Positions 46,273 through 57,599 are shown, numbered from the stretch's first letter. The stretch: DNA of 64,000 nt from Delphinus delphis (GCF_949987515.2 NC_082701.1:41185755-41249754), one strand, 5' to 3'. Notes: generated from the sequence alone by a model not told the origin. Numbers and translations are program-made.

Positions 46273-46423
46273 GTGTTTACAAAATATGGGAAGTGTTACA
46301 TGTTTAACTCAGGCGAGGATGGCAAACCTCTGCTCACAACAGTCAAGGGGGGGACAGGCAACGGGCTGGAGATCATGCTGGACATTCAGCAAGATGAGTA
46401 CCTGCCCATCTGGGGAGAGACAG
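46273..46423 (+). CDS. ASIC2: ASIC2 internal coding exon (probably exon 2, partial CDS)
   Basis: The exon encodes 50 codons in phase 0 and ends with one extra base (phase 1). ASIC2 is a proton-gated, amiloride-sensitive sodium channel subunit of the ENaC/degenerin family that forms trimers in the neuronal plasma membrane. The peptide begins [17 protein letters not shown] and ends [10 protein letters not shown]; this is ASIC-family extracellular domain (palm and beta-ball). [18 protein letters not shown] fits ASIC2 rather than ASIC1, ASIC3 or ASIC4. By family alignment, Cys codon 8 corresponds to the disulfide cysteine at ASIC1 194, Lys codon 25 to the chloride-coordinating Lys near ASIC1 211, and Glu codon 33 to the acidic-pocket Glu near ASIC1 219; all are intact. 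Borders are set by ttcag before GTG and by CAG|gtgagc after ACA-G. There is no stop or frameshift, although a G7 run lies at 46347-46353. Exon number is inferred from ASIC1, whose isoform-specific part ends just before this peptide. Confidence 0.95.
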
Positions 46424-46429
46424 GTGAGC
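46424..46429 (+). promoter_or_regulatory. ASIC2: Splice donor of the ASIC2 exon
   Basis: CAG|gtgagc matches the U1 snRNA consensus almost perfectly. Ending the exon at G46423 leaves the Glu codon that follows ...WGET in this family split between exons. Confidence 0.9.
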
Positions 46430-47179
46430 TGGGCCAGGGACTGGGGCAGTGGGTGACGGTGGAGGGGTGCGGACTCTGAAAGACGTTTGCCTCGGGTGGG
46501 CTGTCTTGGCCCACCTGGTGAAGGACTGCTGTCTGTCAAGGGGTTAGTGACATGACAGTCAACATAAGGATGTCCCTGGTATGGACTGCAATGATGCCCT
46601 GGGTTACCTTGGATTTCACTAGGTGGGAGCGGGCAGATGATGGGACCACTGGAAAGGGAAGGCAGGGAGGAAGGTTGGAATTAACAAGTATGGATGGGGA
46701 GGTAGGTGGCTTGGTTTCAGGAGAAGAGGAAGGGGTGAACCAGCTCCTTCCTCTACCACCAGCTTGAATATCCCAGCCCAGCTAGCAGGCCCAAGGGAAA
46801 GGAAAGCAGACTCCTCCCACTGAGGGAAGGTGGAGAGGCTGCTGGAGAACTGAAGCGCACAGACACAGGGGCCTGGCACCATGGCTGCCCATGTGTACAG
46901 TCCCCAAAGCTTATTTCATGCATCCAATTATGCATTTATTTATTCAGCAAACTGTTCATTAGTCACGTATGCTATCTCAGGCTTTGCACATAAATAAGGA
47001 CATTAAATTGAAAAAGACCAAGCCCTTGATCACAGCCTAGAGGAGGAGACGCAGAATCCAGTGGGATGTGAGGGTCCTGCGTGCTGCGGCAGGACAGCGG
47101 CCTTCGCCTGGGAGGAGGGAGGGTTCAGGGAAAACATGGGGTACTTGCACGGGGTCTTGAGATTATCCTGGATTACACA

Positions 47180-47290
47180 GGTGGGTCCTCATAAGAGGTC
47201 AGACAGAGAAGGCAACGTGATGACAGAAGCAGAGGTTGGAGTGATGCGGCCAGTAAGCCCAGGGATGCTGACCGCCTCTAGAATCTCAGC
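47180..47290 (+). mobile_element. Old interspersed repeat fragment, family not assigned
   Basis: cctggattacacaggtgggt, 'cctcataagaggtcagacag' and gaggttggagtgatgcggcc resemble a common old mammalian repeat that I cannot name with certainty. Confidence 0.45.
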
Positions 47291-47374
47291 AGGTGGAGAG
47301 AGTAAAAAGGTGCCCAAGCATGGGACACGGGATGCCAAGGAGACCCAAAGTGAGATCAACGCTGGGTTCAGGAC

Positions 47375-47835
47375 GAAACGGGGGGGACGGGGGAGGGGGT
47401 CTAGAGATGGGCCTGGGAGGGGCCTCAAAGAGGGATGAAGGGAGAGAAGATTCCAGCAGGACAGAGGCTTGGGCCCTCAGGTTGGCGCCGAGGAGAGGTT
47501 GGAGGCCGAGCAGGCTGGCCCTCACTTCTTGCGGTCCCCACCCCGTGACTCCTGCAGCCGGTCCCCCCAGCCCCCATCCTGAGGTCTGGCCCTCACCAGG
47601 CCCAGGCTCACCAGGCTTCTGACCCCCACCGGGACGACCACCCGCAAACCCCGAGCTCTCCCCCCTCCCCCGCACCGGCCCTCCCGGCAGCTCTGGCCTG
47701 AGCATCCCACGGTGCGGGGGGCGGGGGGGCGGTGCGCAGGGCCAGTCACCTCCCATTGTGCTCAGTCCTCCGGCTGCTGCAGCTGAGCGGCAAGAGGGCG
47801 CCACGCGACTCGTTCCGGCACCATCTCTGGCAGCT
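47375..47835. other. GC-rich block with G-quadruplex-type runs
   Basis: Two strong G-run clusters (47379-47400 and 47705-47735), C-rich sequence between them and several CpGs. It lies about 1 kb downstream of the exon. No repeat family or coding exon recognised; proline/glycine-rich frames are composition artefacts. Confidence 0.55.
47788..47803 (+). promoter_or_regulatory. CTCF-like motif
   Basis: cggcaagagggcgcca contains the strong core AGAGGGCGC of the CTCF consensus, with mismatches in the left part. Confidence 0.35.
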
Positions 47836-49480
47836 CACCTCAGGCTCCAGGCCCTCCAAGCCCGGTCTGACCCTGGTTGAGCAGACGCTTCGATGATCCC
47901 GTCCACTTTCCTGAATTCAGTATCCCTTGGCCCCCCTCCAGCAATGTGGGAGACGGTCCCTCTGGGACCGTAATCGTCCTCCCTCCTCCGCAGCCCTGCG
48001 TGCTAGGAAGGGCCCCTCATCCCCGTTTGCCAGGGAAGGAGGCTGAGGTTCGGGGCTTCACCCAGGCCACCCAGCCAGGCCTCCTGAATCCCCACCTCCA
48101 GGCTTCCTCTATGGTACCTTTCTTCAGGCTGATACGTCACCATGCACAAGCATCTCTTGGAGACTCTGGTCACCTTAAAGCTGCTCGTTTCCTGCGCTGG
48201 TTGGCGGGGTGAGCCTCACGTGGGTGGGAGTGAGGTCCACACACCTGCCGAAGGAGGAGAGGCGGGCTCTGGCCGGTGAGGGATGCTGGTCCACAAGGCC
48301 ACCTAAGGAGGCACGGCCACATCCTGCTGTTTGCTCATTGCTCCCATGGGCTGGGGGCACGGCCAAGCCTCTCGCCGCCACAGTCCTCTGCAGGGAGGAG
48401 CCTTCCTGACCTGCCAAGCCGTGTGGCTCCACAGATGCCATCTTGCCTCCTTTACGTTTCCACTTCCTCTCAATCCCCAGGCAAAGGAGCCTGGGTCCTT
48501 AGAGGAGGTATTTGGGTGATGATGGAGAAGAAAGAAATTGAAAGTTGGCTGTTGAGGGAGTGGCCACAGACAACTTGATGACAGAGGCAAAGTAGGAGGA
48601 CAGGAAAGTGGCTTTACAGAGTCAGACCGAAGATCAAACCCCCAGCCCTGCCTTTATCAGCCGATCAGATGAGAGCTGTCTGCAAACTGTAAGCAGTGGA
48701 AGGTTGATAACGGCAACCAGTAGATGGGAGGATGGTCAAACCCATCCCAGAGGCAGAGACTATGCCAGATATCTCATACCTACACAAGGGCACCTTATCA
48801 TCTGGATGTCTCATTCTCAAAGCAGAGCCGTTGGCACACTCTTGCTTCACCTCTCAGACATTTAAGGGAGCAGTGGGGGAGCCACGCCCCCAGGTGTAAC
48901 TCTGACCTGGAGGATGGACCTTTGGTGCCAAGGAGTGAATTAGGACGAGGCGCCCTCTTTGGGTGGACCCAACCCTATGGACTCATGCTTAGCGAGTAGA
49001 AAGTAACTATGAAATTTACCAAAAGTGTCCTTTCCTCCGGGCTGACAGTGCCTCCTTGGTCAAACATCCTTGTGCAAGGCAGCCTGGAAATATGCCATTT
49101 TGAAGATGGCAGGCTCAGTCACACATGGACCTTGACCGTATGCCCCCAAGTCGGCCCTATGGGCTGTTAGCAGTTTCAGATGTTACGTGTTACAGGAATA
49201 GAAAGGATCTGGGGAACCCTGGTTAGGCAAAATTAAACACATTAATTCAGGACAGGAATTCTTTAATACACTACATTATAAATCTCCAGGATAGGCATAC
49301 TGCATACACCATTTATTTCCTCAGTGCTTTTGACCGTGGAAAACCTTCTTTTTCATGGAGGAGCTCACAAAATAGAAAAAGGACAGAAAAGCTGTCCTCG
49401 ACTACGGAAGTGCAGATTTCATGACCAACGTTTTTCTAAAGGAAATTAAATTGAAGGCGGGTGGGAGGTTGTTAAAAATG
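47836..49480. other. Intronic sequence without a recognised gene
   Basis: GC-moderate to 48500, then ordinary. I see no named repeat, exon or RNA gene here. Confidence 0.45.
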
Positions 49481-50399
49481 AAACTCTGTGTAGATGCCTC
49501 TGAGTAACTTCAAAGATAAAAGAAATAAGCAGTGGGTTATCTAGGCTGCAAATGAGAGAAACCAGATTCAAACAAGCCTGGGCATAGAAGGAATTGTATT
49601 GCCCGTGGAATCCAAGGCAAACTTCAACAACCCAGCAGCAGGAAGGCAAGGGTGCAGCATCAGAAACAACTGGAACCAAGGGCAGGAGATTCCTCGATCT
49701 CTCACCCCTTCTCTCACCTCTCCTCTTTCTTAACTGCTTTATTCTCTCTCACTAGAGACAGGCTTTTTCCACACATATATCTTTTCACACGTGGTTCCCA
49801 ATAGATGTATATCTTACACGTCCTGCCACCAGCGAGAGACCATTCTGGTTCTCTCACTGATATCCTATTAAAAAAGAACGACAACAACAACAACAAAAAA
49901 AAAAAAACAGGGAAGGGACTCATTGGTCCAGCCAGTCAGGTGCCCACCTCTGGACCAATCAGTGCGCAGGAGTGTGTTCATGGAAGGACATGGGAGCCCT
50001 GAGGGAGCTGGGTTCCCGAGACTGTCCCAAGAATGGCCCTGCTGGGGAAAGAGGGGCGAGGGTGGGGATGGGTTACATCTGAGAGAACCAGAATTGGTGT
50101 GCAGGGAGCCCTCTAATGAGCTTGCATTCTAAATAGACAGGTTCAGAGTTTATATCCTTCATTCACCCTGATGTAGAATACGCTTTGTAATCAAGTAAAC
50201 TCCGCCGTGAGGTCCCCAAGTTCTAATATTGCGAGAAAATGAATTTGACATTATATTTTTGAGCAATTATTTTGAGAGTCAGTGCTCTAATAGAGGTCAA
50301 TGTCTTGCCTTATATTATCTCCCCAGCCTCATCCCCTTTACCCTGTCCCCTTGTTCGCTTGGCAGTAACGACTCTGGCTTCCCTGGAACTCCTTGTACC

Positions 50400-50735
50400 C
50401 TCCAGGAAAGCTTACCTTCAAGCATCTGCATTCTCCTTTCCTTCTGCCTAGAATTCCCTGCTCGGACCCACATGGCTTATTGCTTCACCTCCATTGAGTC
50501 TTTGCTCAGACATCACCTACCCTGACTACCCTACTGAAGATTGTACCCCCGCCCCACTCCTTACCCCTCCTTATCTGTTCTGCTTGTCCTTTGTTCCATG
50601 TCGTGTGTCACCTTCGAGTATACCATCCTCCTCTATTGAAACACATGCTCCAAGAGATAGGGATCTTGGACTGTCTGGCTCACTGACACATACCAGGGCA
50701 ATAAATATTTTTTGACATATCTGTTGAGAGAGAGA
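50400..50735 (+). mobile_element. L2 LINE, sense 3' portion
   Basis: 'ttctgcctagaattccctgct', 'gagtctttgctcagacatcacc', 'gatagggatcttggactg' and 'accagggcaataaatatttt'. Confidence 0.8.
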
Positions 50736-50784
50736 AAAAAATTGCTGTGTTTTGCACACTGATGGGGCCAGGCTGAGGAAGAAA

Positions 50785-51025
50785 CTAATATTAATGAGTA
50801 GCTACTATGTGCCGTGAACATTCTATCCCATGAATCCTCCAAGTGACCCTGCTAACGAGGTGTTATCCCCACTGAAAAATAAAGAAACTGGAGCCCAGAG
50901 AAGCTGGGCTTGTGTGTTCCCCTTGGGGGAATCTCCCCAAGAACACACACTTCACTAAGTGGTTGAACCAAAGCTGAAATCCCACATATGGACCCAAAAG
51001 CGATTCTCCTTCCACTATATTCCTT
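50785..51025 (-). mobile_element. MIR SINE, antisense
   Basis: gtagctactatgtgccgtga, 'ctgctaacgaggtgttatcc', 'agaaactggagcccagagaa' and a diverged head. Confidence 0.75.
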
Positions 51026-52295
51026 TAATGTTCAAAATGTGATTGTAAAGGCCCTGCCATGAAAATAGCTCAGAAAAAAAAAGTTCCAGTGACATCTTTG
51101 GAGACAGAATGGCATATAATGATAGGTCTGTTGCTGTTCTCCTTTTCTATTTTTTCCTCTTTTTTTTTTTTCCATCGCAGTATCCTTGTACTGAACAAAA
51201 GCTTTAGCACAGCTCCGATATATAAAGCAGATAAAGGTAGAGCTGCTCTGGTCCAGCTGGAGACGGGGCCCCCAGTTTGATTTCTCCATACTCACTGTGG
51301 CCGACCCTGAGACATTCCTGGAGGAACCCTAGGACTCCAAGGAGCCCAGCTTGAAAACCACTGAATGGGCAACCGATGTTATTGGGAATGAAAAGCACCC
51401 ATTGGTCCTATGGTTGTGTACATCCCAGAGACCAGCTCTACATCCCTCCCCCTTCTCCTGGCATAGTGAAAGGAGTCCATGAGGTGCCCGCTGAGCTCCA
51501 AAGCTTCAGGGAAATTGACAGTGTAGATTTCTGGTCAGACACAGTGGAATGAACATAAGTATGTGTGGAGGCTCCCTCCCCAAACTTCCCCTAAATTGCA
51601 ACAAGGATTTTTTTTTTAAGAGTATAAACCCACGAGGACGAAGAAGATGGGTGAGAAGACAGTAGTAGATGTCAGCAAGTTTTTGGAAAATGGAGAGCAG
51701 ATGGTAACTGACTGAGCAGACAAGGCTGAAGGATCAGGCTCTGCACAGGGAAACCAATTAAAGTCAAACGATTCTCACCATAGATGCCCCCCTCCTCCCA
51801 GAAAGTATGAGGGGTTGGAGGCATCACATACTGTTGACGACAGGGTTGAGAGGTGCAGGTAAAACTAGGAGGATTAGTTAAAAGTCTGTAAAAGGAGCTG
51901 TTAAGTCCCCCAGATATCCTCCCATGGCCCAAAGCAGCCAAATATCTCTCTGCGCCCCAGCAAAAGATAAGATTGAAATAGACAGGCTCTGGGCTGGGGG
52001 AGACCAGGCAAAGCTGAGGGCATGGGTAAGGTGCTGTACAGAAAACAGGGAGATAAGCTGAAATTCTGCTTACTGAGGAGTGAGACTCCCCAGCCAGACT
52101 AATCTACCTCGCCCACCCCCAACCAGAGATCTGGGGAATCCCTTCCTGGAGACACTGACAAGCTCAATAGAAAAGATTCGCAGAGAATGACAGTCAGGAG
52201 TCCCCACACAAACCTAGTTAGATCACCCGAGGGTGAAGTCCCCTGGTAAGTCTTCCCACACACAAGGAAGACTGTCCAGGCTCGAAGTACCAGTT

Positions 52296-52578
52296 GGGCT
52301 TCCCTGGTGGCGCAGTGATTAAGAATCCACCTACAAATGCAGGGGACACAGGTTTGAGCCCTGGTCCAGGAAGATCCCACCTGCGGTGGAGCAACTAAGC
52401 CCATGCGTCACAACTACTGAAGCCCGTGCACCTAGAGCTCGTGCCCCGTAACAAGAGGAGCCACTGCAATGAGAAGCCCGTGCACCACAACGAAGAGTAA
52501 CCCCGGCTCTCCACAGCTAGAGAAAACCCGCGCACAGCAACAAAGACCCAATGCAGCCAAAAATAAATAAATAAATTT
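52296..52578 (+). mobile_element. Long older CHR-type SINE
   Basis: gggcttccctggtggcgcag, 'acaggtttgagccctggtcc' (B box), then extended 3' half 'ctgaagcccgtgcacctaga', 'acaacgaagagtaacccc' and 'caaagacccaatgcagcc' with (AAAT)n tail. About 280 bp and clearly diverged from the short CHR copies. Confidence 0.88.
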
Positions 52579-52724
52579 TTAAAAACTAATAAGTACCTCT
52601 TAACTATGAATGGAGAGTCAACAAGCCAAGCATTTGAGGGGAGCCACTAACAGGAAAGGAACCAAAACCATACAAACAAAAAAGAAACTTTGAGGAAATA
52701 GAGATAATGGTTAATGGCAAAAAG

Positions 52725-52955
52725 CTCTAGAGCCCGGGTTCAAATCCAGCTATACAACTTACTAGCTATGTGACCTTCGACAAGTTACTTAACCTCTCTG
52801 AGCCTCAGTTCCATCACCTCTAAAATGAAAATAATATTATTATCTACTCTTCAAGGTTGTTAGGAAGATCGAAATGAGTTAATATTTTTGAAATACTTAG
52901 AAAAGTGCCTGAATAATATTAAGCACTATGTATGTGTTTGATAAATAAAAAATAA
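52725..52955 (+). mobile_element. MIR SINE, near full-length
   Basis: cccgggttcaaatccagcta, tagctatgtgaccttcgaca, 'agttacttaacctctctgag', 'cacctctaaaatgaaaataa' and 'aaagtgcctgaataat'. Confidence 0.88.
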
Positions 52956-53460
52956 GTGTAGGAAGCAGAAGGAAACATCAAACTGTTTTAATTAAAATTC
53001 TCAAGAGATAAGAGATAATATGAATAATGCATTCATAAACACCAGCTATTAAAATAGGATGCTATTAAAAAGTAACATTCAAAGAAAAAGTTTTTTAAAA
53101 AAAAATCCTGGAAATTAAAAATATTATTGCAACCATTTTTTTAAACCCACAGAAGCTTTGGAATTTAGGAAATCGCCTGAAAAGTAAAACAAAAAGACAA
53201 AGAGATGGAAGATGGGAGAGAAAAAAATATGAACATGAGAGGAGAAATCCAGAAAGCCCAACATCCTACAACTAGGAGTTCTAGAATAACAAAAGTGAGA
53301 GAGTGGAGAAGAGGATGTTGCCAAAGAAATAAAATAAGAAAAATTCCCAACTGACCCACATGATTTTCCATATTAAAAGAATTCACTAAGTCCTGTAATA
53401 AGTGGCAAAAGAACCAGACCAAGATGCATCCTTGTGAAATTCGGCCTCATAGAGATAAAG

Positions 53461-53480
53461 AAAACCTTTTAAAAGGTTTT
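53461..53480 (+). repeat. Perfect 20-bp palindrome
   Basis: Half-site aaaacctttt followed immediately by its reverse complement. AT-rich, inside the degraded LINE region. Confidence 0.9.
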
Positions 53481-53684
53481 AGAGAGGAAAAAAAACAGTC
53501 ACATACCTAGGATCTAGAATCAGAATAGACTTCTCCACAGGGGTAGTTGAAGCCAGAAGACAATGGCAGAATGCCTTCACATTTGGGGCAGGGACCAAGG
53601 TGGGGTGGGAATCTTTCTTGTCTAAGATAGAGCTCTATATCCAGCAACCTACATATGAAGTATGAGGGTAGAATTTGGTTTCAA

Positions 53685-53735
53685 ATATATTTATATATAT
53701 ATATATATATAAAATATATTCCTATATATACATAT
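53685..53735 (+). repeat. (TA)n microsatellite
   Basis: About ten TA units at 53693-53712 with flanking AT-rich imperfect units. Confidence 0.85.
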
Positions 53736-53836
53736 ACATGATAGCATTTAAGTTCTACTCTCAGCAAATTTCAATTATATGCTACAGTGTTATCAACTAT
53801 AGTCACCGTGTTTTACATTAAATCCTCTCACCTTAT

Positions 53837-53840
<4 letters not shown>

Positions 53841-53879
<39 letters not shown>

Positions 53880-54069
53880 GGTACGCGGGCCTCTCACTGT
53901 TGTGGCCTCTCCCGTTGCGGAGCATAGGCTCCGGACGCGCAGGCTCAGCGGCCACGGCTCACGGGCCCAGCCGCTCTGCGGCATGTGGGATCCTCCCGGA
54001 CCAGGGCACGAACCCATGTCCCCTGCATCAGTAGGCGGACTCTCAACCACTGCACCTCCAGGGAAGCCC
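53841..54069 (-). mobile_element. CHR-type tRNA-Glu SINE with a very long A tail
   Basis: T run of 38 (53840-53877), then gcggtacgcgggcctctcac to ccagggaagccc. No separate direct repeat is visible, probably because it landed in the T-rich tail of the L1 next to it. Confidence 0.94.
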
Positions 54070-54073
54070 GGTC

Positions 54074-54275
54074 TTTTTTTTTTTTTAACATCTTTATTGG
54101 AGCATAATTGCTTTACAATGGTGTGTTAGTTTCTGCTGTATAACAAAGTGAATCAGCTATACATATACATGTGTCCCCATATCTCTTCCCTCTTGCGTCT
54201 CCCTCCCTCCCACCCGCCCTACCCCATCCCTCTAGGTGGACACAAAGCACTGAGCTGATCTCCCTGTGCCATGCG
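54074..54275 (-). mobile_element. L1 3' UTR, antisense, younger copy
   Basis: T tail, then taacatctttattggagcat, 'ctttacaatggtgtgttag', 'aagtgaatcagctatacat' and 'cacaaagcactgagctgat'. Direct repeats cttattgat (53832) and cttactgat (54278) flank it together with the SINE. Confidence 0.85.
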
Positions 54276-54599
54276 AACTTACTGATCTTATAACTGAAAG
54301 TTTGTACACTTTCACTAACCTCTCCATTTCCCCCACTCCCAGTCCTGGCAAATGCTTTTCTGATCTTTCTATGAGTTTGACCTTTTTTTTTTTTCCATTT
54401 CTGCTATAGGTACAAGCCAAACAAAACAAAAAGGAAAAAAATAGGAAAAACAAAATAGTTTCACAAGGAGGAGATCGAAAACGTTATACACGATAAGGCT
54501 GGGGTGTGGGCAATACTCACATAGTCATAATTATGCAAAAGCTGGATACTGACTTAATCAAAATATCACCTAAGCCTATATAGGAGGGTGAAAGGCAAG

Positions 54600-54890
54600 G
54601 GAATATGCTAGGATACTTCATACAAGAAACCTACACCCTTAGCTCCCATGGTAGAAATTCAGTAGGTAATATATAAAAATTTTAAAAGCCAAGAAATAAC
54701 TGTCGAGCAATTGATGTCCGTGAAAATATGAAAGTCAGTACCGGAAGAAACAGCTCAAACCATTGAGAGTGGTAGCCTCCTCCGATGAGTGGGACTCGGG
54801 GGGTGGGGAGAGGTAGAGCAGTACCAACTGGCTTTTTAAATGATGTACATGTATTGCTTTGATAAAAATTAAAATTAAATTAAAAAATGA
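54600..54890 (+). mobile_element. Old L1 3' end
   Basis: gagagtggtagcctcctccg, 'gatgagtgggactcggggg', then the 'gatgtacatgtattgctttg' and ataaaaattaaaattaaatt tail typical of old L1 3' ends. Confidence 0.65.
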
Positions 54891-56039
54891 TCAGAAAATT
54901 TCCACGTAGCTGGAAGGTCTAAGCAGCTCTCAAGGGTAGCACGGTTCCCAGCCCCCATCACAAATGGGACACAGCAAGAGGGATGCGGTTGGTTGCCATG
55001 GTTTCCCCAACACCTCTGCTTCCAGGAAAGACTCTTGTCCTAGTGCCCGGTACCGAGGACCTCCCCAGAGGGAGAAGTGCCGGCTCTGGACTGAATTCTG
55101 CAAGTCTGGAGCACAGGAACATGCTGTGTGCGGCTGGCTGCGATTCTGAGCTCACTGTTAGAGTGGGCCTTCATACTGGAGAGGTGGTCTCCGCAGGTGC
55201 CAAGGAATCTGGAGAAATGATGCCATAAGCCAGAAGCACCGCTGGAGGCAGGCATCCATGAATTCGCCAGAAGCAGCCTGACTTCTGTCATTCTGAGAAA
55301 ACCTGCTTAAAGCACATGCAAAGTGCTGTGCAGAAAATATATGTGCTTCGGTTAAAACTCCCGGCCCAGTAGGCAGTGGTCTGACGGGACCATCTAGGAG
55401 GTGGATGAAACAGCCCCGCCTCAGAGCTCACGCCTTCCTATCCAATAAATTGCAAAGAGTACCTACTATGTGCCAGGCACTCAGGGATACAGATGTAAGG
55501 CCCAGTCCAGGTTTTCAAAGTGTTCACGATCTAGGAACCATCTCGAGGCCTCCTTTTATGTGCGAGATGGAAATTCATTGATCCAATAGCTCTCACGTTA
55601 AGTGCCTTAAGGAATGGCAGGCATTTGCCGTCTGCTTGGGAGACGTGTAAACAATTATATGTCATCAAGCGCTATGAAGGATAGAGGAAAGCTGGCGTGC
55701 AAAGGAGGGGATAATCAGTTCTGGAAGGGGGAAAAAGATATCTTTGGAGTGGGGGAGGTAGGTGGCTCACAGAGGATATGACCATCGGGCCTACTCTCAG
55801 GCCTGTTTGCCAGGTAGCTGGGCAGTGTATGGGAGTCAGAGGAGGGTGTGGGTCATAGGGAGGTGAGATGCCAGGGGGAGGGAATTGGGAGTAAAGGCCA
55901 AGGACAGGCCCAGGTGTCCTGGGGTGGCTGGATCCAAGGGTGAGACCTCGGGCTGGAGAGGTAGGCAGAGGCCAGATAACCACAGGCCCAGTATGCTCTG
56001 TTCCAGCATAGATGTTCTCCTGTGAGTCCTGCCACCCAA

Positions 56040-56182
56040 AGTGTGGTCCTCCCGCCAGCAGCATTGGCATTCCCCTGGGAGCTCATCAGAAATGCAAAAC
56101 CTCAGACTCCACACCGAATCTGCCTGGTAACAGGATCCCCAGTGACTCACATTCAAGTATGAGAAGCTCTGATCTAGACCAC
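56040..56182 (-). mobile_element. MER5A-type hAT-Charlie, antisense
   Basis: gtgtggtcctcccgccagca, 'ctcatcagaaatgcaaaacc', 'accgaatctgcctggtaaca' and 'tgagaagctctgatc'. Confidence 0.75.
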
Positions 56183-56799
56183 TGTTTCCCACCCTTTGGA
56201 AATACGAGGATGACTTTTTAACATCAAAATGTTTCTCAGACATCACCCCCACATGAATGCTCTCATGCTTTCCACTTTCATTTATTGAAAAAATATTCAA
56301 TATCAGGAAGTTGCTATGAATTCAGTAATGCTTTGAATGAGTTTGAATTCTGTAGACATCACAATCTACACACAGGATCTGTTCAGCAATCTGCTTATAC
56401 CAAAGTTCTGCTGTCAGTGTGTGTCAACAGTTTTTATCAATAGAATCTTGATCATCCACCAACTTCCCGTATAGTTTCGGAGACATGGCACTTTTCTCCT
56501 GCACGTCGGTTGCCCACCCAGACTTATCAGCTCTCTTAGCAAGTAATTTATAATCTCTGAGCCTGAATGAACTAGGGAAACTCATTATTTAAAGGATCCT
56601 TGGAATAAATCTTTGTGTAATGAGCCTAGACCCAACTGCACACTCAGTGCCTTCACTAATGTATGTTTTGTAAACGTTTTGTTTCATAGAAGTGCGTTTA
56701 GTGTGACCACACTTCCCTGTTGCATAACCAAGACCTAACGTTAACTATCTCCTGCGCCAACATGGGCACATTACTCTCCAGTATAGAAAGCACATCGCC

Positions 56800-56990
56800 T
56801 GCATACTGTCCTTTGACCCTCACACACTCTTGTGATGTAGACAGGGCACTGCTAATCATTGAACAGATGAACCCGCTTAACAGATGTGGTAAAGCAAGTC
56901 TCCGAGATGCTGAGTGACTTTCCTACCATCTCATGTTTAAGTACTGGAACTAGGACAGGATTCCATAGCTTCTGATTTGGTCCTTGGTTC
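56800..56990 (-). mobile_element. MIR SINE, antisense
   Basis: tttgaccctcacacactctt, 'gaacagatgaacccgctta' and 'gctgagtgactttcctacc'. Confidence 0.5.
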
Positions 56991-57259
56991 TTTCTGCCAA
57001 GAGCTAGTGTTCCTTAAAAATGAAGAAAAAGAAAAGGAAAAAAAGGTTGCTTTGGATAACACTCGGTTCAACAGAGGGTAGCAGGTTATAGGGTCTTTAA
57101 AATGCTAGTGTGTTTGAGGCTCTGCCAGAGGGGGCTGGGATTTGCAGCCTTCACCCAACTTTTGTGGCCGCTTGATAACCTCTCCTGGGTCATGAGCCAT
57201 TGGTGAGAACACTTTGCTACCTCAGGCTGTCGCCCTGAACAGATATAATTGCATCCCAT

Positions 57260-57273
57260 CCAGCAGGGGACAC
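57260..57273 (+). promoter_or_regulatory. CTCF-like motif (weak)
   Basis: CCAGCAGGGGACAC matches the CTCF core at 13 of 14 positions but has A in the normally fixed GGC block. Confidence 0.25.
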
Positions 57274-57599
57274 AGCGTTGATCTTTCTTCCTCCAGAAGC
57301 CCAGCTCACCTCAGAATGTCACCCAGGAGCAGTCAAGCGTGAGGGTTGCCATCTCCGTGCTGGGTTCGGGTCTTCTCACCTAGGATGCTGCTTAACTGGG
57401 CCTGTCTGTGTGGAGCAGGGCAGAGAGGGAGGACAAGAGATGCCTCGTCCATTTTTAGGCAACAATTTGCGGATTCTTTGTGCCGTCTTTAGAAAAATCA
57501 ACCTTTTCTGACTTGATGTAAGTGCTGAACGGCCACGTCTAATTTTTTTAATCTGTTTTTCAGGAAATTAAAATGAGATGCAGTGAGGTTGGAGACTTG

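Larger units (their letters stand above)
51540..53690 (+). mobile_element. Degraded LINE-like region (family uncertain)
   Basis: A-rich + strand with L1/HAL1-like phrases, for example gaatcagaatagacttctcc, 'gaagccagaagacaatggc' and 'tctatatccagcaacctac' at 53515-53660. It is split by the SINE at 52296 and a MIR at 52725. Treating it as one element is inference. Confidence 0.4.
53741..54395 (-). mobile_element. Old L1 3' UTR, antisense, interrupted
   Basis: Left piece 53741-53840 (agttctactctcagcaaatt, 'atcaactatagtcaccgtg') joins in sense to the right piece 54276-54395 (gatcttataactgaaagttt, 'ccatttcccccactcccag'). The interval is filled by a younger L1 and a SINE. Confidence 0.75.

Noticed and set aside
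46171..46479. 102-codon frame containing the ASIC2 exon as a free-standing gene
   Set aside because: The upstream Met is intronic; the splice acceptor and donor define the exon inside it.
47286..47804. 172-codon proline/glycine-rich frame on the - strand
   Set aside because: GC-rich composition keeps stops rare; no domain, start context or exon borders recognised.
52260..52580. Unusual minus-strand coding region resembling translated SINE frames elsewhere
   Set aside because: It is the long CHR-type SINE; frames are shared among copies because the SINE is repeated, not because of protein selection.
57121..57140. CTCF-like site in tctgccagagggggctggga
   Set aside because: One extra G disrupts the core spacing.
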